A stretch of 64,000 nucleotides of DNA from Phnomibacter ginsenosidimutans (GTDB lineage Bacteria; Bacteroidota; Bacteroidia; Chitinophagales; Chitinophagaceae): the NCBI RefSeq assembly GCF_009740285.1, contig NZ_CP046566.1, forward strand, positions 496,001-560,000, read 5' to 3'. Shown one piece after another: positions 1 through 8,301 of this stretch. The notes under the pieces are model-generated. The model was not told the DNA's origin. It saw only the letters and a program-made list of their open reading frames with translations, and did not search any database. Made by a program: the position numbers and the translations under genes. How positions within the stretch are numbered: the first letter of the stretch is position 1; the number at the start of each line of letters is the position of its first letter.

Positions 1-843
1 GGGTGCAGCACTCAGGTTTTCAATAGCAATACTTTGCCGGTGCGGTGGCGTGTACACCTGTAAGTACGGGTAATTTTCATTGGCATAAATGCAAATGGCG
101 TTACCACTGTGTGGGTCTTGCAATACGCATGCCGGCTCCTGGCTGCTGCGGGTGAGCAAAAAGCAATTGTCGAGTTCGGTATTTGCCAGCATGGCGCCAT
201 CGGTAAAGCGCTGATCGGGTTTGAGCACACCGGTAGGAATCAAGGCAGCATCAAATTCGAGTATCGTATCGGTGGCTATTTGCAAGTGCAAATCATTTAC
301 ACTATTGCCCAATTTAAAATACGGATGCCAGCCATCAGCCAGTGGTATAGTGCTGCTGTGGCGGTTGGTTACTTCTGTGTTGATGGCAATTTTTCCTGAC
401 TGCAGGGTGTATGTAACCGTCATGTCGAACGGGAAAGGATAGCCTGCATCTGTAGCGTTGTAGCGGTGCTGCAAAATAGCCATGGCCGGATCGTCTGTGG
501 CTTCGTGGTGCAGTATCTCAAAGGGCACATTGTACAGCAAGCCATGCAAAGCTGCATCGTTGAGGATGAACTTGCCAATTTTGTATTGAGTGCCTTCGTA
601 TTCGTACAACTGCTGGTTGAGCCGGCATACATAAGGCGACAACTTGCAACTCCTGAAACCTTTGGCTTCGGCATGGGCCACAAAATCTTCGGGGCTGTCG
701 TAGCCATCAATCAGTTCGATGGTGCTGCCGTTTACATGCTGTGTCCAGCGGTTGAGCAGGGCGCCATGTGCCGGCCAAATTTCGGCGGTTGTGCCTTCGG
801 CAGACAGCGTAACGCGGCCCTCGTGTATGCTTACATAGTTCAT
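1..843 (-). CDS. Aldose 1-epimerase family protein (C-terminus cut by window edge)
   Basis: Reading the minus strand from the ATG at 843 gives 281 codons with no stop, running off the window start. The protein fits the galactose mutarotase-like family: an early NRWTQ segment, the HPYF motif inside LADGWHPYFKLGN (about residue 172; family members have the catalytic His here) and IENLSAAP near residue 277, matching the position of the catalytic Glu in the family's LEP-type motif. These enzymes interconvert alpha and beta anomers of aldoses in the cytoplasm. Family members are usually 290-340 residues, so perhaps 20-50 C-terminal residues are missing. No signal peptide is visible. The sugar substrate cannot be told from sequence. 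Confidence 0.88.
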   Translation of the reverse strand, partial: MNYVSIHEGRVTLSAEGTTAEIWPAHGALLNRWTQHVNGSTIELIDGYDSPEDFVAHAEAKGFRSCKLSPYVCRLNQQLYEYEGTQYKIGKFILNDAALHGLLYNVPFEILHHEATDDPAMAILQHRYNATDAGYPFPFDMTVTYTLQSGKIAINTEVTNRHSSTIPLADGWHPYFKLGNSVNDLHLQIATDTILEFDAALIPTGVLKPDQRFTDGAMLANTELDNCFLLTRSSQEPACVLQDPHSGNAICIYANENYPYLQVYTPPHRQSIAIENLSAAP

Positions 844-1207
844 GCCGTAAATGTACGAGTGGGAAATTGAGATAGGACGCGGATTTTTGATGGGACACGG
901 ATTTTCACGGAAACAAAAAATACAAGGCTTAAAGCTGAAGGCCGAAGGCCAAAAGCTAAATCCTCTGATAGCTCTGTGCCCTCTGTGCGACAAAAACCTC
1001 CGACGCAAAAAGCTAAAGGCCGAAAGCTACAAGCAAACCCTCTGTGCCCTCCAAATCTCTGTGCGAAACATACACTCATTTGCCGAAGGCAAATAACCCT
1101 CCATGCCTCGTTGCGAAAACACTTATTGTAACTCAAATCAGAAATCAGCCATCAGAAATCATACATCAGACATCAATCCTTGTTTTCTTTGCAGCAAAGT
1201 GAGGAAT
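844..1207. repeat. Intergenic spacer with 'ctctgtgcgaa/gccgaaggc' dispersed repeat
   Basis: This 364-base spacer upstream of gpsA contains no convincing gene. It holds short repeated phrases such as ctctgtgccctctgtgcgac, gccgaaggccaaaagctaaa and aaagctaaaggccgaaagct, then a run of catcagaaatca-type units at about 1135-1180. Related text occurs at 43205-43290 and, in the opposite sense, at 54285-54560, so this is a dispersed non-coding family. Reading frames through it are repeat-derived. Confidence 0.6.
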
Positions 1208-2218
1208 ATGCAGATGGGAATTATTGGCGGCGGCAGCTGGGCTACCGCACTGGCCAAATTGCTGACAGACAACGGACATGCCATTCACTGGTGCCTGCGC
1301 AGCGAAACGAGTATTGCGCATTTGCAAAAACGCCGCCACAATCCGCATTACCTCAGCAGTGTGTATTTCAATCCGGAATTGCTCACACTCAGCACCGATG
1401 CGGCCGCTACCATTGCCGCCTGCGATACCGTTTTAATCTGTGTGCCGAGCTCTTACGTACTGGAAACATTTCAGTATTTACCAGCTACAGCGTTCGAAGG
1501 CAAGCGGGTCATCTCTGCCGTCAAAGGCATTTTACCCACCGAAAAATTTCAGCTGCTCAATGAGTGGCTGCACGAAAAATTTGCGCTGCCCACCGAACAT
1601 TATTTCACCATCATGGGCCCCTGCCATGCCGAAGAAGTAGCGGCTGAAAAACTGTCGTACCTTACGTTTAGCGGTGAAGATGTGCCTGCTGCCACAGCCA
1701 TTGCAGCCATGTTCAAAACCGACTACCTCAACACCGTGGTGAACCACGACATCTGGGGTACGCAATATGCCGCTACGCTCAAAAACATTTACGCCGTCGG
1801 TGCCGGCATTGCCCATGGCCTGGAGTATGGCGATAACTTTTTGAGTGTGTACATCGCCAATGCCGCTGATGAATTGGTGCATTTTATCCGCAAAGTGATG
1901 GAGCTGAAACAAGCACCTGATGCCGGTAAAATCAACTACTCCAGCAGCGTGTACCTCGGCGATTTGTTGGTAACCTGCTACTCGCTGTACAGCCGCAACC
2001 GTACGTTTGGCAACATGATTGGCAAGGGCTACAGCGTAAAAGTGGCGCAGCTCGAAATGAACATGGTGGCCGAAGGATACCCTGCCAGCCGCGGCCTGTA
2101 TTTTACCAACCAAACCGTGCTGGCGCACATGCCCATTGCCACTACCATCTACCGTATTTTGTGGGAAGGACTGCCTGCCGCCGAAGGCTTCGCCGCCATT
2201 GAGCAGGTGTTGCAGTGA
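1208..2218 (+). CDS. gpsA: Glycerol-3-phosphate dehydrogenase [NAD(P)+]
   Basis: A cytoplasmic enzyme that reduces dihydroxyacetone phosphate to sn-glycerol 3-phosphate for phospholipid synthesis. With the ATG at 1208 the protein is 336 residues, the usual GpsA size. The N-terminus is a Rossmann fold (MGIIGGGSWATALAKLL, residues 3-19). The middle carries VSAVKGI-like and MGPCHAEEVAAE segments, and the C-terminal domain has the signature KNIYAVGAGIAHGLEYGDN containing the catalytic-region Lys. The frame stays open to 1103, but the extra 35 residues come from repeat-like spacer, so the start at 1208 (or Met at 1214) is preferred. It is monocistronic and followed by a terminator-like hairpin at 2338. 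Confidence 0.94.
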   Translation: MQMGIIGGGSWATALAKLLTDNGHAIHWCLRSETSIAHLQKRRHNPHYLSSVYFNPELLTLSTDAAATIAACDTVLICVPSSYVLETFQYLPATAFEGKRVISAVKGILPTEKFQLLNEWLHEKFALPTEHYFTIMGPCHAEEVAAEKLSYLTFSGEDVPAATAIAAMFKTDYLNTVVNHDIWGTQYAATLKNIYAVGAGIAHGLEYGDNFLSVYIANAADELVHFIRKVMELKQAPDAGKINYSSSVYLGDLLVTCYSLYSRNRTFGNMIGKGYSVKVAQLEMNMVAEGYPASRGLYFTNQTVLAHMPIATTIYRILWEGLPAAEGFAAIEQVLQ

Positions 2219-2337
2219 GGCATTCTTTTGCGCAAAAAGAGAAGCTCAATATATCAGGCAACCTACTTTCAGAAGCACGACATCAGGGTGTTATAGCTGG
2301 GCACTACAGTAGCACCATTGCTACATCAGGGTACCCA

Positions 2338-2376
2338 CCCGAGATTTGGGTGTAATAAATCTCGGGGGCCTTTTTT
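2338..2376 (+). terminator. Hairpin with T tract after gpsA
   Basis: Arms CCCGAGATTT (2338-2347) and AAATCTCGGG (2357-2366) are perfect complements with a 9-base loop. GGCC and six T residues (2371-2376) follow. It lies 120 bases downstream of the gpsA stop, consistent with an intrinsic terminator. Confidence 0.6.
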
Positions 2377-2538
2377 GGGTACCTTTTTGGGCAAGCAAAA
2401 AGGTACAAATGCCTTTCTTGAATTGGGTATTTAAAAGCAACGAAGGCTGCCATACTTACCGCTCATCAAGCCACCACTGGGGCTTAACGTTTTGCTATAC
2501 CTACACTGCAACAGCAATTCGTACCTTGTTGTACAACC

Positions 2539-2655
2539 ATGCCTCTATCATTTTCCATATTGGGCGATTACGCCAGCCTTGCAGCACTCGGCCTTATCTT
2601 ATTGGCCAAGGCCATACACTATGCGTGGCGCAAATTCAGCAAACAATCTGTTTGA
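2539..2655 (+). CDS. Possible small membrane peptide (38 aa)
   Basis: A short ORF between gpsA and hemW encodes MPLSFSILGDYASLAALG, then LILLAKAIHYAWRKF and a basic tail. That gives one hydrophobic segment (about residues 12-29) followed by Arg/Lys residues, as in small single-pass proteins. No family is recognised and no ribosome-binding site is evident, which is normal for this phylum. It could be a chance frame. Confidence 0.25.
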   Translation: MPLSFSILGDYASLAALGLILLAKAIHYAWRKFSKQSV

Positions 2656-2846
2656 TAGTTGCTGAGAAAATCAGGAGATTAAAAAGCGAATCAAGATTCG
2701 GATTTCACGATTCATACATATTCACAGCAACACTCCAATCCAACAACGCCATGCCCCAACCCGGCAACAGACTGCCTGCAACCGCTTTGCTTTTATGCAA
2801 CCGTATGTAAAGAGTGACTCCCACCAGCCAACATTTTATCATACTG

Positions 2847-2947
2847 CCACACAGGGGGAGGCGTTGGCCTGGCAAAACGGGCGGAGCCATCGGGTTTGCC
2901 TTGAATTTTCTTTGGTTACTTTCTTTTTTCAAGAAAAAGAAAGTAAC
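2847..2947. repeat. 100-bp dispersed repeat, copy A
   Basis: It begins ccacacagggggaggcg, continues with the core aaaacgggcggagccatcgg and gtttgccttga, and ends in a hairpin with 14-bp arms GTTACTTTCTTTTT and AAAAAGAAAGTAAC around TCAAG. The core is almost identical to copies B (13861-13952) and C (15335-15426), whereas the terminal stem has a different but still fully paired sequence. Confidence 0.85.
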
Positions 2948-3041
2948 AATGCTGCTAATACAACCGCTTTGATTGTTGGGGCATGCAAAAGAAGATAAGC
3001 TGTAATTTTTTTAGTCGCAACAATTACACAACACATTCATC

Positions 3042-4202
3042 TTAATCCTCACTCGCAAACAACGCCGACGCAATATGATCGGCGTAGAGCTTGCCGCTGT
3101 TGGTGAGCTGCAGCAGGTGGCGCTGTAAGGTTACCCAACCGTTTTGCATAAATTCATGCAGGTAATCTTGCGCCGAAGCCCACTGCGTAGCGGGGTAAGT
3201 ATAGCCGCCCATCTGTTGTGCCTCGAGGTTTACCGGCAAACCCTCGCTGGTGCGCAACAGCGTCATGATGGTTTCGTTCATGCGTTGTACCGGGCTCAGC
3301 ACTTCCACTTCGTAGGCAGGCGCACCGGCTTGCAGCAGGCGGATGTATTCGCTGTTGTTGGCGATGTTCCACCAGCGGGTATGCTGCCCATCGAAGGAGT
3401 GGGCAGAGGGGCCGATGCCCCAGTAGGGCTGGCCCTGCCAGTAGCTGCTGTTGTGGCGGCTGCGCTTGCCCGGCAGGGCATAATTCGATATTTCGTAATG
3501 CTCGTAGCCCTGTGCTGCGGTCCATTGCATGAGGGCCTCAAAATGGCGGGCCTGCAGGGCATCGTCCATGGGGGCCACTTTGCCTTTTTGTACAAAATGA
3601 TGCAGGGCGGTTTTCTCTTCCACCGTAAGCGCATAGCAGCTCAGGTGCGGCACCTGCAGTGCCATGGCCTGCTCCACATTGTGCTGCCAGCGCTCCATGC
3701 TCATGCCGGGTACCCCATAAATAAGATCGATGCTGAAGTTGTGAAAACCTGCTGCTCTAGCGGCGTGTATGGCCGCCAGCGATTGGCTGGCCCGGTGGGC
3801 ACGGTTCATCCAGCGCAGGTCGTCGTCGTGAAAACTTTGCACCCCCATGCTCAGGCGGTTGATGCCCAGCGCCAGCCACTGCTCCAGCCGGGCGGCATCA
3901 ATATCATCGGGGTTGGCTTCGAGGGTAATTTCGGCATCGGTACTTACGGCAAACTGTTGCCGCACGGCCACCAGTAATTGCCCCAGCTCAGCGGCACTCA
4001 GCAGGCTGGGCGTACCGCCGCCAAAGTAGATGCTGCTGATATGCGTGGGCAAGGCAACGCCCGTTGGCAGCTGGCGCTGTTGCAACTGCTGCAGCATGGC
4101 CTGCAATACCTCGGGCCTGCGGTGCAGCGAGGTAGAAAAGTGAAAATTGCAGTAGTGACAAGCCTTGCTGCAAAACGGTATGTGAAAATAAATGCCGGCC
4201 AT
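3042..4202 (-). CDS. hemW: Radical SAM heme chaperone HemW (coproporphyrinogen III oxidase-like)
   Basis: A 386-residue radical SAM protein. The N-terminus MAGIYFHIPFCSKACHYCNF carries the CxxxCxxC cluster motif (Cys11, 15, 18). It is followed by a YFGGGTPS glycine motif (about residue 60), an ITLEANPDD segment and MGVQSFHDDDLRWMNRAH, all typical of the HemN/HemW family. HemW-type proteins bind heme and hand it to acceptors; true HemN oxidises coproporphyrinogen III. The short N-terminus without HemN-specific extensions favours HemW. It is the last minus-strand gene of this stretch, about 100 bases after a strong hairpin at 4258-4295, and base composition rises sharply here compared with the AT-rich genes upstream. 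Confidence 0.92.
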   Translation of the reverse strand: MAGIYFHIPFCSKACHYCNFHFSTSLHRRPEVLQAMLQQLQQRQLPTGVALPTHISSIYFGGGTPSLLSAAELGQLLVAVRQQFAVSTDAEITLEANPDDIDAARLEQWLALGINRLSMGVQSFHDDDLRWMNRAHRASQSLAAIHAARAAGFHNFSIDLIYGVPGMSMERWQHNVEQAMALQVPHLSCYALTVEEKTALHHFVQKGKVAPMDDALQARHFEALMQWTAAQGYEHYEISNYALPGKRSRHNSSYWQGQPYWGIGPSAHSFDGQHTRWWNIANNSEYIRLLQAGAPAYEVEVLSPVQRMNETIMTLLRTSEGLPVNLEAQQMGGYTYPATQWASAQDYLHEFMQNGWVTLQRHLLQLTNSGKLYADHIASALFASED

Positions 4203-4227
4203 GTGTATGCCGCAAAGGTGCAGGAAC

Positions 4228-4310
4228 TTGGGGGAAGAAAGCGAGGCTTTGGTTTTACCAGCAACGTCGCCTGCGGGAGACGTTGCTGGTAAGGAAAACC
4301 TATTGTTAGC
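4228..4310. repeat. Cassette-boundary-like inverted repeat, site 1
   Basis: Arms TTACCAGCAACGTC and GACGTTGCTGGTAA form a perfect 14-bp stem, extended outward by imperfect GGTTTT/AAAACC pairing. At the right edge (4305-4310) lies GTTAGC, i.e. GCTAAC on the minus strand, and the stop codon of the adjoining gene sits inside this core. The layout resembles the other GCTAAC-ended inverted repeats at 4899, 5660, 9266 and 12414, although no GTT-type core is evident at its left edge. Confidence 0.55.
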
Positions 4311-4890
4311 GAAAAACGGTCGGTGTCAAAATGAAAGTTCTATTTATATCGGTTATTATCTTTCCTTCTTCTGCTACCCGCTCAACTTGTCGTATGATAG
4401 TTCTATGGGTCATAGCGGTTTGCGCAATTATGTACAAGTACTGTTGGCCCGATATATTCTCTTTACTAAAAAACTGTCTAAACTCAGGAATATCCGAAAT
4501 GCCTCCTGTGTTGTTAAAACCAAAAGCATAACCAAAGCAGTCTTCCTTTATTTCGGTATTTGGTGCAATCATGTTTACTGTATCCAAATAATGATTCATA
4601 AAAAAGAATCTCATAAAAGTGGAGTCATGTAAATTAATTTGAAAGTGGTTAAAGTCTTCGAGATTTCTCGTACCCTTAAAAGTTATTAATCCGTTATCTT
4701 GGTTAACTATTAATTTGCCCGTACCTCGCATTACTGGTTGATGACTATCCGTCTCATCAATAATCTCAACGTTGTAGTCCTTATTGCTTAGGTAGGATTT
4801 GATATCCTTTGAAAATTGGCTTTCAGGTTTGGGTACCGGTTGATGACAAGCGATTATGATAAAGTATAAAAAAAGTAGTCGTTTGTTCAT
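4306..4890 (-). CDS. Hypothetical lipoprotein
   Basis: 194 residues starting MNKRLLFLYFIIIACHQPVP, a signal peptide with a lipobox-like IIAC, so probably a lipid-anchored envelope protein. An upstream Met five codons earlier is less likely because it would precede the signal peptide. The mature part is hydrophilic, with an RGTGKLIVNQDNGLITFKGT stretch and no family I recognise. The stop codon overlaps a GCTAAC core and the start lies just downstream of another repeat, so the gene sits in the cassette-like array. Its AT-rich composition differs from hemW next door. Confidence 0.6.
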   Translation of the reverse strand: MNKRLLFLYFIIIACHQPVPKPESQFSKDIKSYLSNKDYNVEIIDETDSHQPVMRGTGKLIVNQDNGLITFKGTRNLEDFNHFQINLHDSTFMRFFFMNHYLDTVNMIAPNTEIKEDCFGYAFGFNNTGGISDIPEFRQFFSKENISGQQYLYIIAQTAMTHRTIIRQVERVAEEGKIITDINRTFILTPTVFR

Positions 4891-4898
4891 GTTAGTTT

Positions 4899-5090
4899 CT
4901 GCCAATGTTTGAGAATTTGTGGCTAATTATGTAATGCTTCAGCTTGAAGCCCTCGCCGGTGTTGGTCGATTATTGCTACCGGTGTTGGTCGCTGACCAAC
5001 ATCACGCCTTTTTATTTTGACTTGTCGTAAACCATGCAACTTTTTGTTGGTCAGCGACCAACAAAGGCGGAGAGCAGGAATTGTTAGCTG
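4899..5090. repeat. Cassette-boundary-like repeat, site 2, with GTTGGTC palindromes
   Basis: The spacer between two minus-strand genes carries two palindromes of the GTTGGTC/GACCAAC family: 4983-5001 with spacer GCT and 5043-5065 with TTTGTTGGTC arms and spacer AGC. GTTAGC (GCTAAC on minus) at 5083 lies just beyond the stop of the 5099 gene, and GCCAAT at about 4901 lies just before the next gene's start. The same palindrome recurs four times at 14.6-15.5 kb. Confidence 0.6.
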
Positions 5091-5098
5091 ATGTTGCA

Positions 5099-5632
5099 TT
5101 AGTGAGTCCGCCGCCATCCAATATTTTTACTGGGCGAAACTTCTGGGAAAATATCGTCTTTGGTATTAGGTAATCCGTCAATTCCTGCCGAAAAAAGCAA
5201 ATAGGAGTCGCCAAGATTTTCATAATTGAAAAACATGTCTGAGTTGCCCGAGGTCGCTTTCAACGGATCTACAATCATGACAAATTCATTTTTGTTCAGC
5301 AGTTGGGTTAAACTGTCTGGGTATTTTCCATTTTCTAGCTTGAAGAACTCAATGTTCTTTACTAATGAGTTTAATTGAACCTGCGAATGTTTTGCCCATG
5401 CATTTTTACCAAAGTCAGATTTGAAACCAAAATAGAATAGTGAGGAATAAATAATGAGTGTAAACAACATGCATGCTATTCCGATACCAATCAAGACTTT
5501 GTCTTTGTACTTAATAATGCCGTAAAGGAGTAGCCCGAGCCCAACAAAAAAACCAACCAGCGGAATTAAACCAAGCAGCCCTAGTAGGTATGGAGGTCTT
5601 GATGTTTTAGGGCTTATGTTGTTTTGTTTCAT
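5099..5632 (-). CDS. Membrane protein with GspG-like C-terminal domain
   Basis: 177 residues. Two hydrophobic segments (about residues 15-38 and 45-70) are followed by a soluble domain. That domain has NIEFFKLENGKYPDSLTQL and ends YLLFSAGIDGLPNTKDDIFP, resembling the C-terminal half of type II secretion pseudopilin GspG-like domains (KYP and the D-x-D-x-D calcium-site region). It lacks the N-terminal pilin methylation motif, so it is not a genuine pseudopilin. Function is unknown. It starts 28 bases after one inverted repeat and ends 11 bases before another, in the cassette-like array. Confidence 0.6.
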   Translation of the reverse strand: MKQNNISPKTSRPPYLLGLLGLIPLVGFFVGLGLLLYGIIKYKDKVLIGIGIACMLFTLIIYSSLFYFGFKSDFGKNAWAKHSQVQLNSLVKNIEFFKLENGKYPDSLTQLLNKNEFVMIVDPLKATSGNSDMFFNYENLGDSYLLFSAGIDGLPNTKDDIFPEVSPSKNIGWRRTH

Positions 5633-5659
5633 AGTTCATGCTGTTTCCATGCAGTGTCG

Positions 5660-5788
5660 GCCAACGGTTTCGGGCTTTGCGTTGGTGGGCTTTTGAAACC
5701 GAAAACTGTCTGCCTACATCAACGTTTATTAATTGCTAAAATGTTTCTATTCGCACTGTCTGCCCACTAACGCAAAACCCGTGTTAGC
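5660..5788. repeat. Cassette-boundary-like inverted repeat, site 3
   Basis: Ends are GCCAAC (5660-5665) and GTTAGC (5783-5788). The inner arms GGGCTTTGCGTTGGTGGGC and GCCCACTAACGCAAAACCC pair at 17 of 19 positions, separated by about 80 bases of unpaired spacer. On the minus strand it begins 24 bases after the stop of the 5812 gene and finishes 28 bases before the start of the 5099 gene. Confidence 0.65.
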
Positions 5789-5811
5789 GGTACGCCGTTC
5801 TTCTCGTCTTG

Positions 5812-6336
5812 TCATTTGTCTAGTGTTTTAGGTGGCATTGCATATTGTAAAGTTGTTTCAAAAGTCAAGCTGTCAGTAGTTTTCAATTCTGTCCTTGATG
5901 CAATCCTTACAAACCAATACAAAATGTCTAAGTCGTCATTTGTCATTTTACCTGTATTTTCATTGAATCTTGTCCTATGCTTTCGTAAACCATCGTGGAT
6001 GAAAAATTCGACATTTGGATGGTCTGTCTTTTGGTATTGGGTCGTGTCTATACCCTTGACAATAAATTTGTCAAAACGAACCTGAATACTGTCCCAAGTT
6101 GCTTGTGAAACTGTCCCTTTAAAACAGCCTTTTCTGTCTGCAAACTGTCCACCGTAAAATGTTGCGGTCAAACTACTGTCAACACTAAATACTTGGAAAG
6201 GGCACTCACTTTCACAACCATAACCTGAAAATGCTACGGTCACCTTAGATATTCCTTTACTGTCAGGTCTTGGCTCTCCACATGCTATTAAAGTCAGTAA
6301 GATTAAAAATGTCAATATGTTGGTTGTTGTCTTCAT
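5812..6336 (-). CDS. DUF6438-like lipoprotein
   Basis: 174 residues with a lipoprotein signal (LILLTLIACGEPRP). The mature domain matches the DUF6438 pattern: a strand followed by GCESECPFQVFSVDSS, then ATFYGGQFADRKGCFKG and a predicted helix (SQATWDSIQVRFDKF). Function of the family is unknown. The ATG lies nine bases downstream of the GCTAAC core that opens repeat copy 1, and the stop lies 24 bases before site 3, so one gene sits between two recombination-site-like repeats. AT-rich relative to the core genome here. Confidence 0.7.
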   Translation of the reverse strand: MKTTTNILTFLILLTLIACGEPRPDSKGISKVTVAFSGYGCESECPFQVFSVDSSLTATFYGGQFADRKGCFKGTVSQATWDSIQVRFDKFIVKGIDTTQYQKTDHPNVEFFIHDGLRKHRTRFNENTGKMTNDDLDILYWFVRIASRTELKTTDSLTFETTLQYAMPPKTLDK

Positions 6337-6345
6337 ACGGTTACC

Positions 6346-6518
6346 GCTAACACGTAAATATATGATACTGTTTTCAAAAAAGGCCTAACGCAACATTATT
6401 GATAATCAACACTAATGAATTAGGCCTTTTGTATTGTTTATTAGTACAATACACCCGGTTATACATTTTGTATTGTTGGTATTACCACCTTTTATTCATC
6501 CCGCTAAAGTGTATTCTA
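6346..6518. repeat. 170-bp direct repeat, copy 1
   Basis: It runs from GCTAAC (6346) through aaatatatgatactgttttc, ggcctaacg, a variable stretch of about 30 bases, and tattgtttattagtacaat to ttcatcccgctaaagtg. It matches copy 2 at 13529-13700 at most positions outside the variable centre. Both copies begin with the same GCTAAC/GCCAAC core just upstream of a minus-strand gene, and both contain GCCTAAC, which fits the RYYYAAC consensus of integron attC cores. No gene is seen between 6519 and 6636. Confidence 0.75.
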
Positions 6519-6636
6519 CTGCGGAGTCATTGCTGTTATGTAAGCGTCGGCGGGTGACGATTTCCGATGATAAATAAAAAGTTAGTGGAAGCAACTGACC
6601 GATTTCCCCTGCAATGACATTGTAAGCAAAGCGAAA

Positions 6637-7275
6637 CTAATCTGTAAGCTTGAATTCAAAAATCGTTACCGTTCGGGATTGCTCTACGGCGTCTTCTAGC
6701 ACTTTTACGATGTGCGTGCCAAATATTGTTTTTACTTGAAACACATCATTCTTTTTATGAGCCAATACTGCCTGCTCAAATTCAAGTACCATCTCGCCAG
6801 ATTTGAACCAACCTAAATCACAATCATATTGACTATTATCACTGAAGGAATACTTTTTGCACATGGCATCAAATGAGTGTCCATTTTTAATTTGGATTAT
6901 AATCTTTGCGGCAATGGAATCAGTTTCTTGTTCTGTAAAATGAATGGGATCTAAAAGGATTTGCCCAGCCCGCATAGTATAAACAGAGTCGATATGCTGA
7001 ATGAAGTAAAGAGACTTATATCCGTTGCGCTGTACCGGGCCTATGTAAGTGTCTTTCTTTCCAAGAATCAACAATGAATCAATCTTCGTATTGTTTGCAA
7101 TCATTTTTTGAAACTGTGGTAATGCCAATGTTGTATCAACTTTTCTTACTTCTTTAATCTCAACAGAAGTACTATTTCTTACCATCCTCATTTCTTTTAG
7201 TTCAACTACTGCTTTTTGTGATAGCATCCACAAAGGGGAGATAATCATCAAGAATATTAAAACCTGTTTTTTCAT
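6637..7275 (-). CDS. Peptidyl-prolyl cis-trans isomerase, parvulin type
   Basis: 212 residues. A signal-like hydrophobic N-terminus (VLIFLMIISPLWMLSQ) suggests export to the periplasm. The C-terminal half is a PpiC/parvulin rotamase domain: HFTEQETDSIAAKIIIQIKN, FDAMCKKYSFSDNSQ, CDLGWFKSGEMVLEFEQAVL and FGTHIVKVLED, which follows the family pattern of GGDLGWF, mv.eFe.A and fG.HiikV. The preceding region is unassigned. These enzymes help fold envelope proteins. It is isolated in the accessory segment, and its AT content suggests acquisition. Confidence 0.85.
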   Translation of the reverse strand: MKKQVLIFLMIISPLWMLSQKAVVELKEMRMVRNSTSVEIKEVRKVDTTLALPQFQKMIANNTKIDSLLILGKKDTYIGPVQRNGYKSLYFIQHIDSVYTMRAGQILLDPIHFTEQETDSIAAKIIIQIKNGHSFDAMCKKYSFSDNSQYDCDLGWFKSGEMVLEFEQAVLAHKKNDVFQVKTIFGTHIVKVLEDAVEQSRTVTIFEFKLTD

Positions 7276-7449
7276 ATAAGTGCTGTTTTCGAAACAACTC
7301 GTTTGATTTCTATATTGTAATTTCCGGATTGCCGACTACTTGAAAAACTCAATCCTGACGGACTGTATAGTAATTGAATCAAAATTATACGCTCCACACG
7401 CCATATCTCCTCAATGCTGTTGTAGTTGCACAGCCGCATGAAACACAGA

Positions 7450-7971
7450 TCATTCAATGCTGGCCATGCCCGCATAACGTTTGTATTGAGAAAACATGTT
7501 AAAACCCAACAGTCGCCATTCCATTACCCCCGACACCTGATACTGAAACGCTTTGTTGTCGGCACTGGTATGCACCATAATGTCGACAGGCCGCCAGGCT
7601 ATCCCGCTTTCAAAACCGCTGGTATACGAAAAGGCTTTCAGGGGTACATGAATGCCATTGTCCCTGTTGGTAGCGTACGCAAAGTACAGTTCATAACTGG
7701 CCACGGGGCTGGCTTCGAGAATTACTTTGTGGGAAACATCGGCATAGGTTTGCAGGCTGTCGGGATGGACAAAGTGTACAGTAGTGCTATTGTTGCGAAT
7801 AGCATCGCTACCGTTCCGGTTGCTCACCGCAAAACACCCTATCACAAATAGCAGGGCCACAAACAGTCCGTACTGTTCTTTGATATGCCTGGCGGCTTTG
7901 TAGGCGGCCACCAGCAGCAGCAACAGACAGGCGATACTCAGCAGTTCCCAAAAAAGATACAATATGGTCAA
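7450..7971 (-). CDS. Hypothetical membrane-anchored protein
   Basis: 173 residues. Two hydrophobic segments (about residues 3-25 and 34-47) precede a soluble domain of about 120 residues rich in aromatic and beta-prone sequence (ELYFAYATNRDNGIHVPLKA, WRPVDIMVHTSADNKAFQYQ). I do not recognise a family. The base composition is closer to core genes than its AT-rich neighbours. The 170 bases between this gene and the parvulin hold nothing recognisable. Confidence 0.5.
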   Translation of the reverse strand: MTILYLFWELLSIACLLLLLVAAYKAARHIKEQYGLFVALLFVIGCFAVSNRNGSDAIRNNSTTVHFVHPDSLQTYADVSHKVILEASPVASYELYFAYATNRDNGIHVPLKAFSYTSGFESGIAWRPVDIMVHTSADNKAFQYQVSGVMEWRLLGFNMFSQYKRYAGMASIE

Positions 7972-8137
7972 AGGGTGTGCAGTTGGTAAATTTCAGGAAA
8001 GATAAAGCTTGTCTATTTATGCAAAAAAGTATTTCTCCAGTGAAGAGACATAGCCACCGGCGGTGATTACACCCGACGATAAAACAACTCTTCCTGTCGG
8101 GTATTTTGAAGTGTTGTATCTCTTGATGAAGGATGAC

Positions 8138-8242
8138 CTATATACGAACGTTGGGGTTCCAGATGCCATACTTGGCAGCGAGGGCTCTGAAGCCGCAACT
8201 CTGGGTTAAATACTCTTGAATAATCTGTTCTTTTAAGTCCAT
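8138..8242 (-). pseudogene. Remnant of a transposase N-terminal HTH (IS3-type OrfA)
   Basis: A 34-codon minus-strand frame reads MDLKEQIIQEYLTQSCGFRA, then LAAKYGIWNPNVRI and stop. This is the start of an IS3-family OrfA helix-turn-helix (iv.eyl...g.r.lAakyGi). Everything after the first helix-turn-helix is missing. Upstream, the phrase cctgaaacaggttgac is what would be expected near an insertion-sequence end. The surrounding 7972-8301 spacer holds no other gene. Confidence 0.55.
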
Positions 8243-8301
8243 AAAATGGTTGATTTTTAGTCAACCTGTTTCAGGACGAGACATTACTACTGCTGATTGA
8301 T

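Larger units (their letters stand above)
2219..3041. other. Repeat-rich intergenic region between gpsA and hemW
   Basis: About 820 bases with no family-recognisable gene. It holds a T-tailed hairpin (2338-2376), a second hairpin immediately after (2379-2406: arm GTACCTTTTTG, loop GGCAAG, arm CAAAAAGGTAC), a possible 38-codon ORF (2539-2655), a degenerate 'catgccccaacccggcaaca...ctgcctgcaacc' module at about 2750-2790 also found at 13.7-15.6 kb, and the 100-base hairpin-ended repeat at 2847-2947. Longer reading frames here are not convincing as genes because they run through the repeats. Confidence 0.6.
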
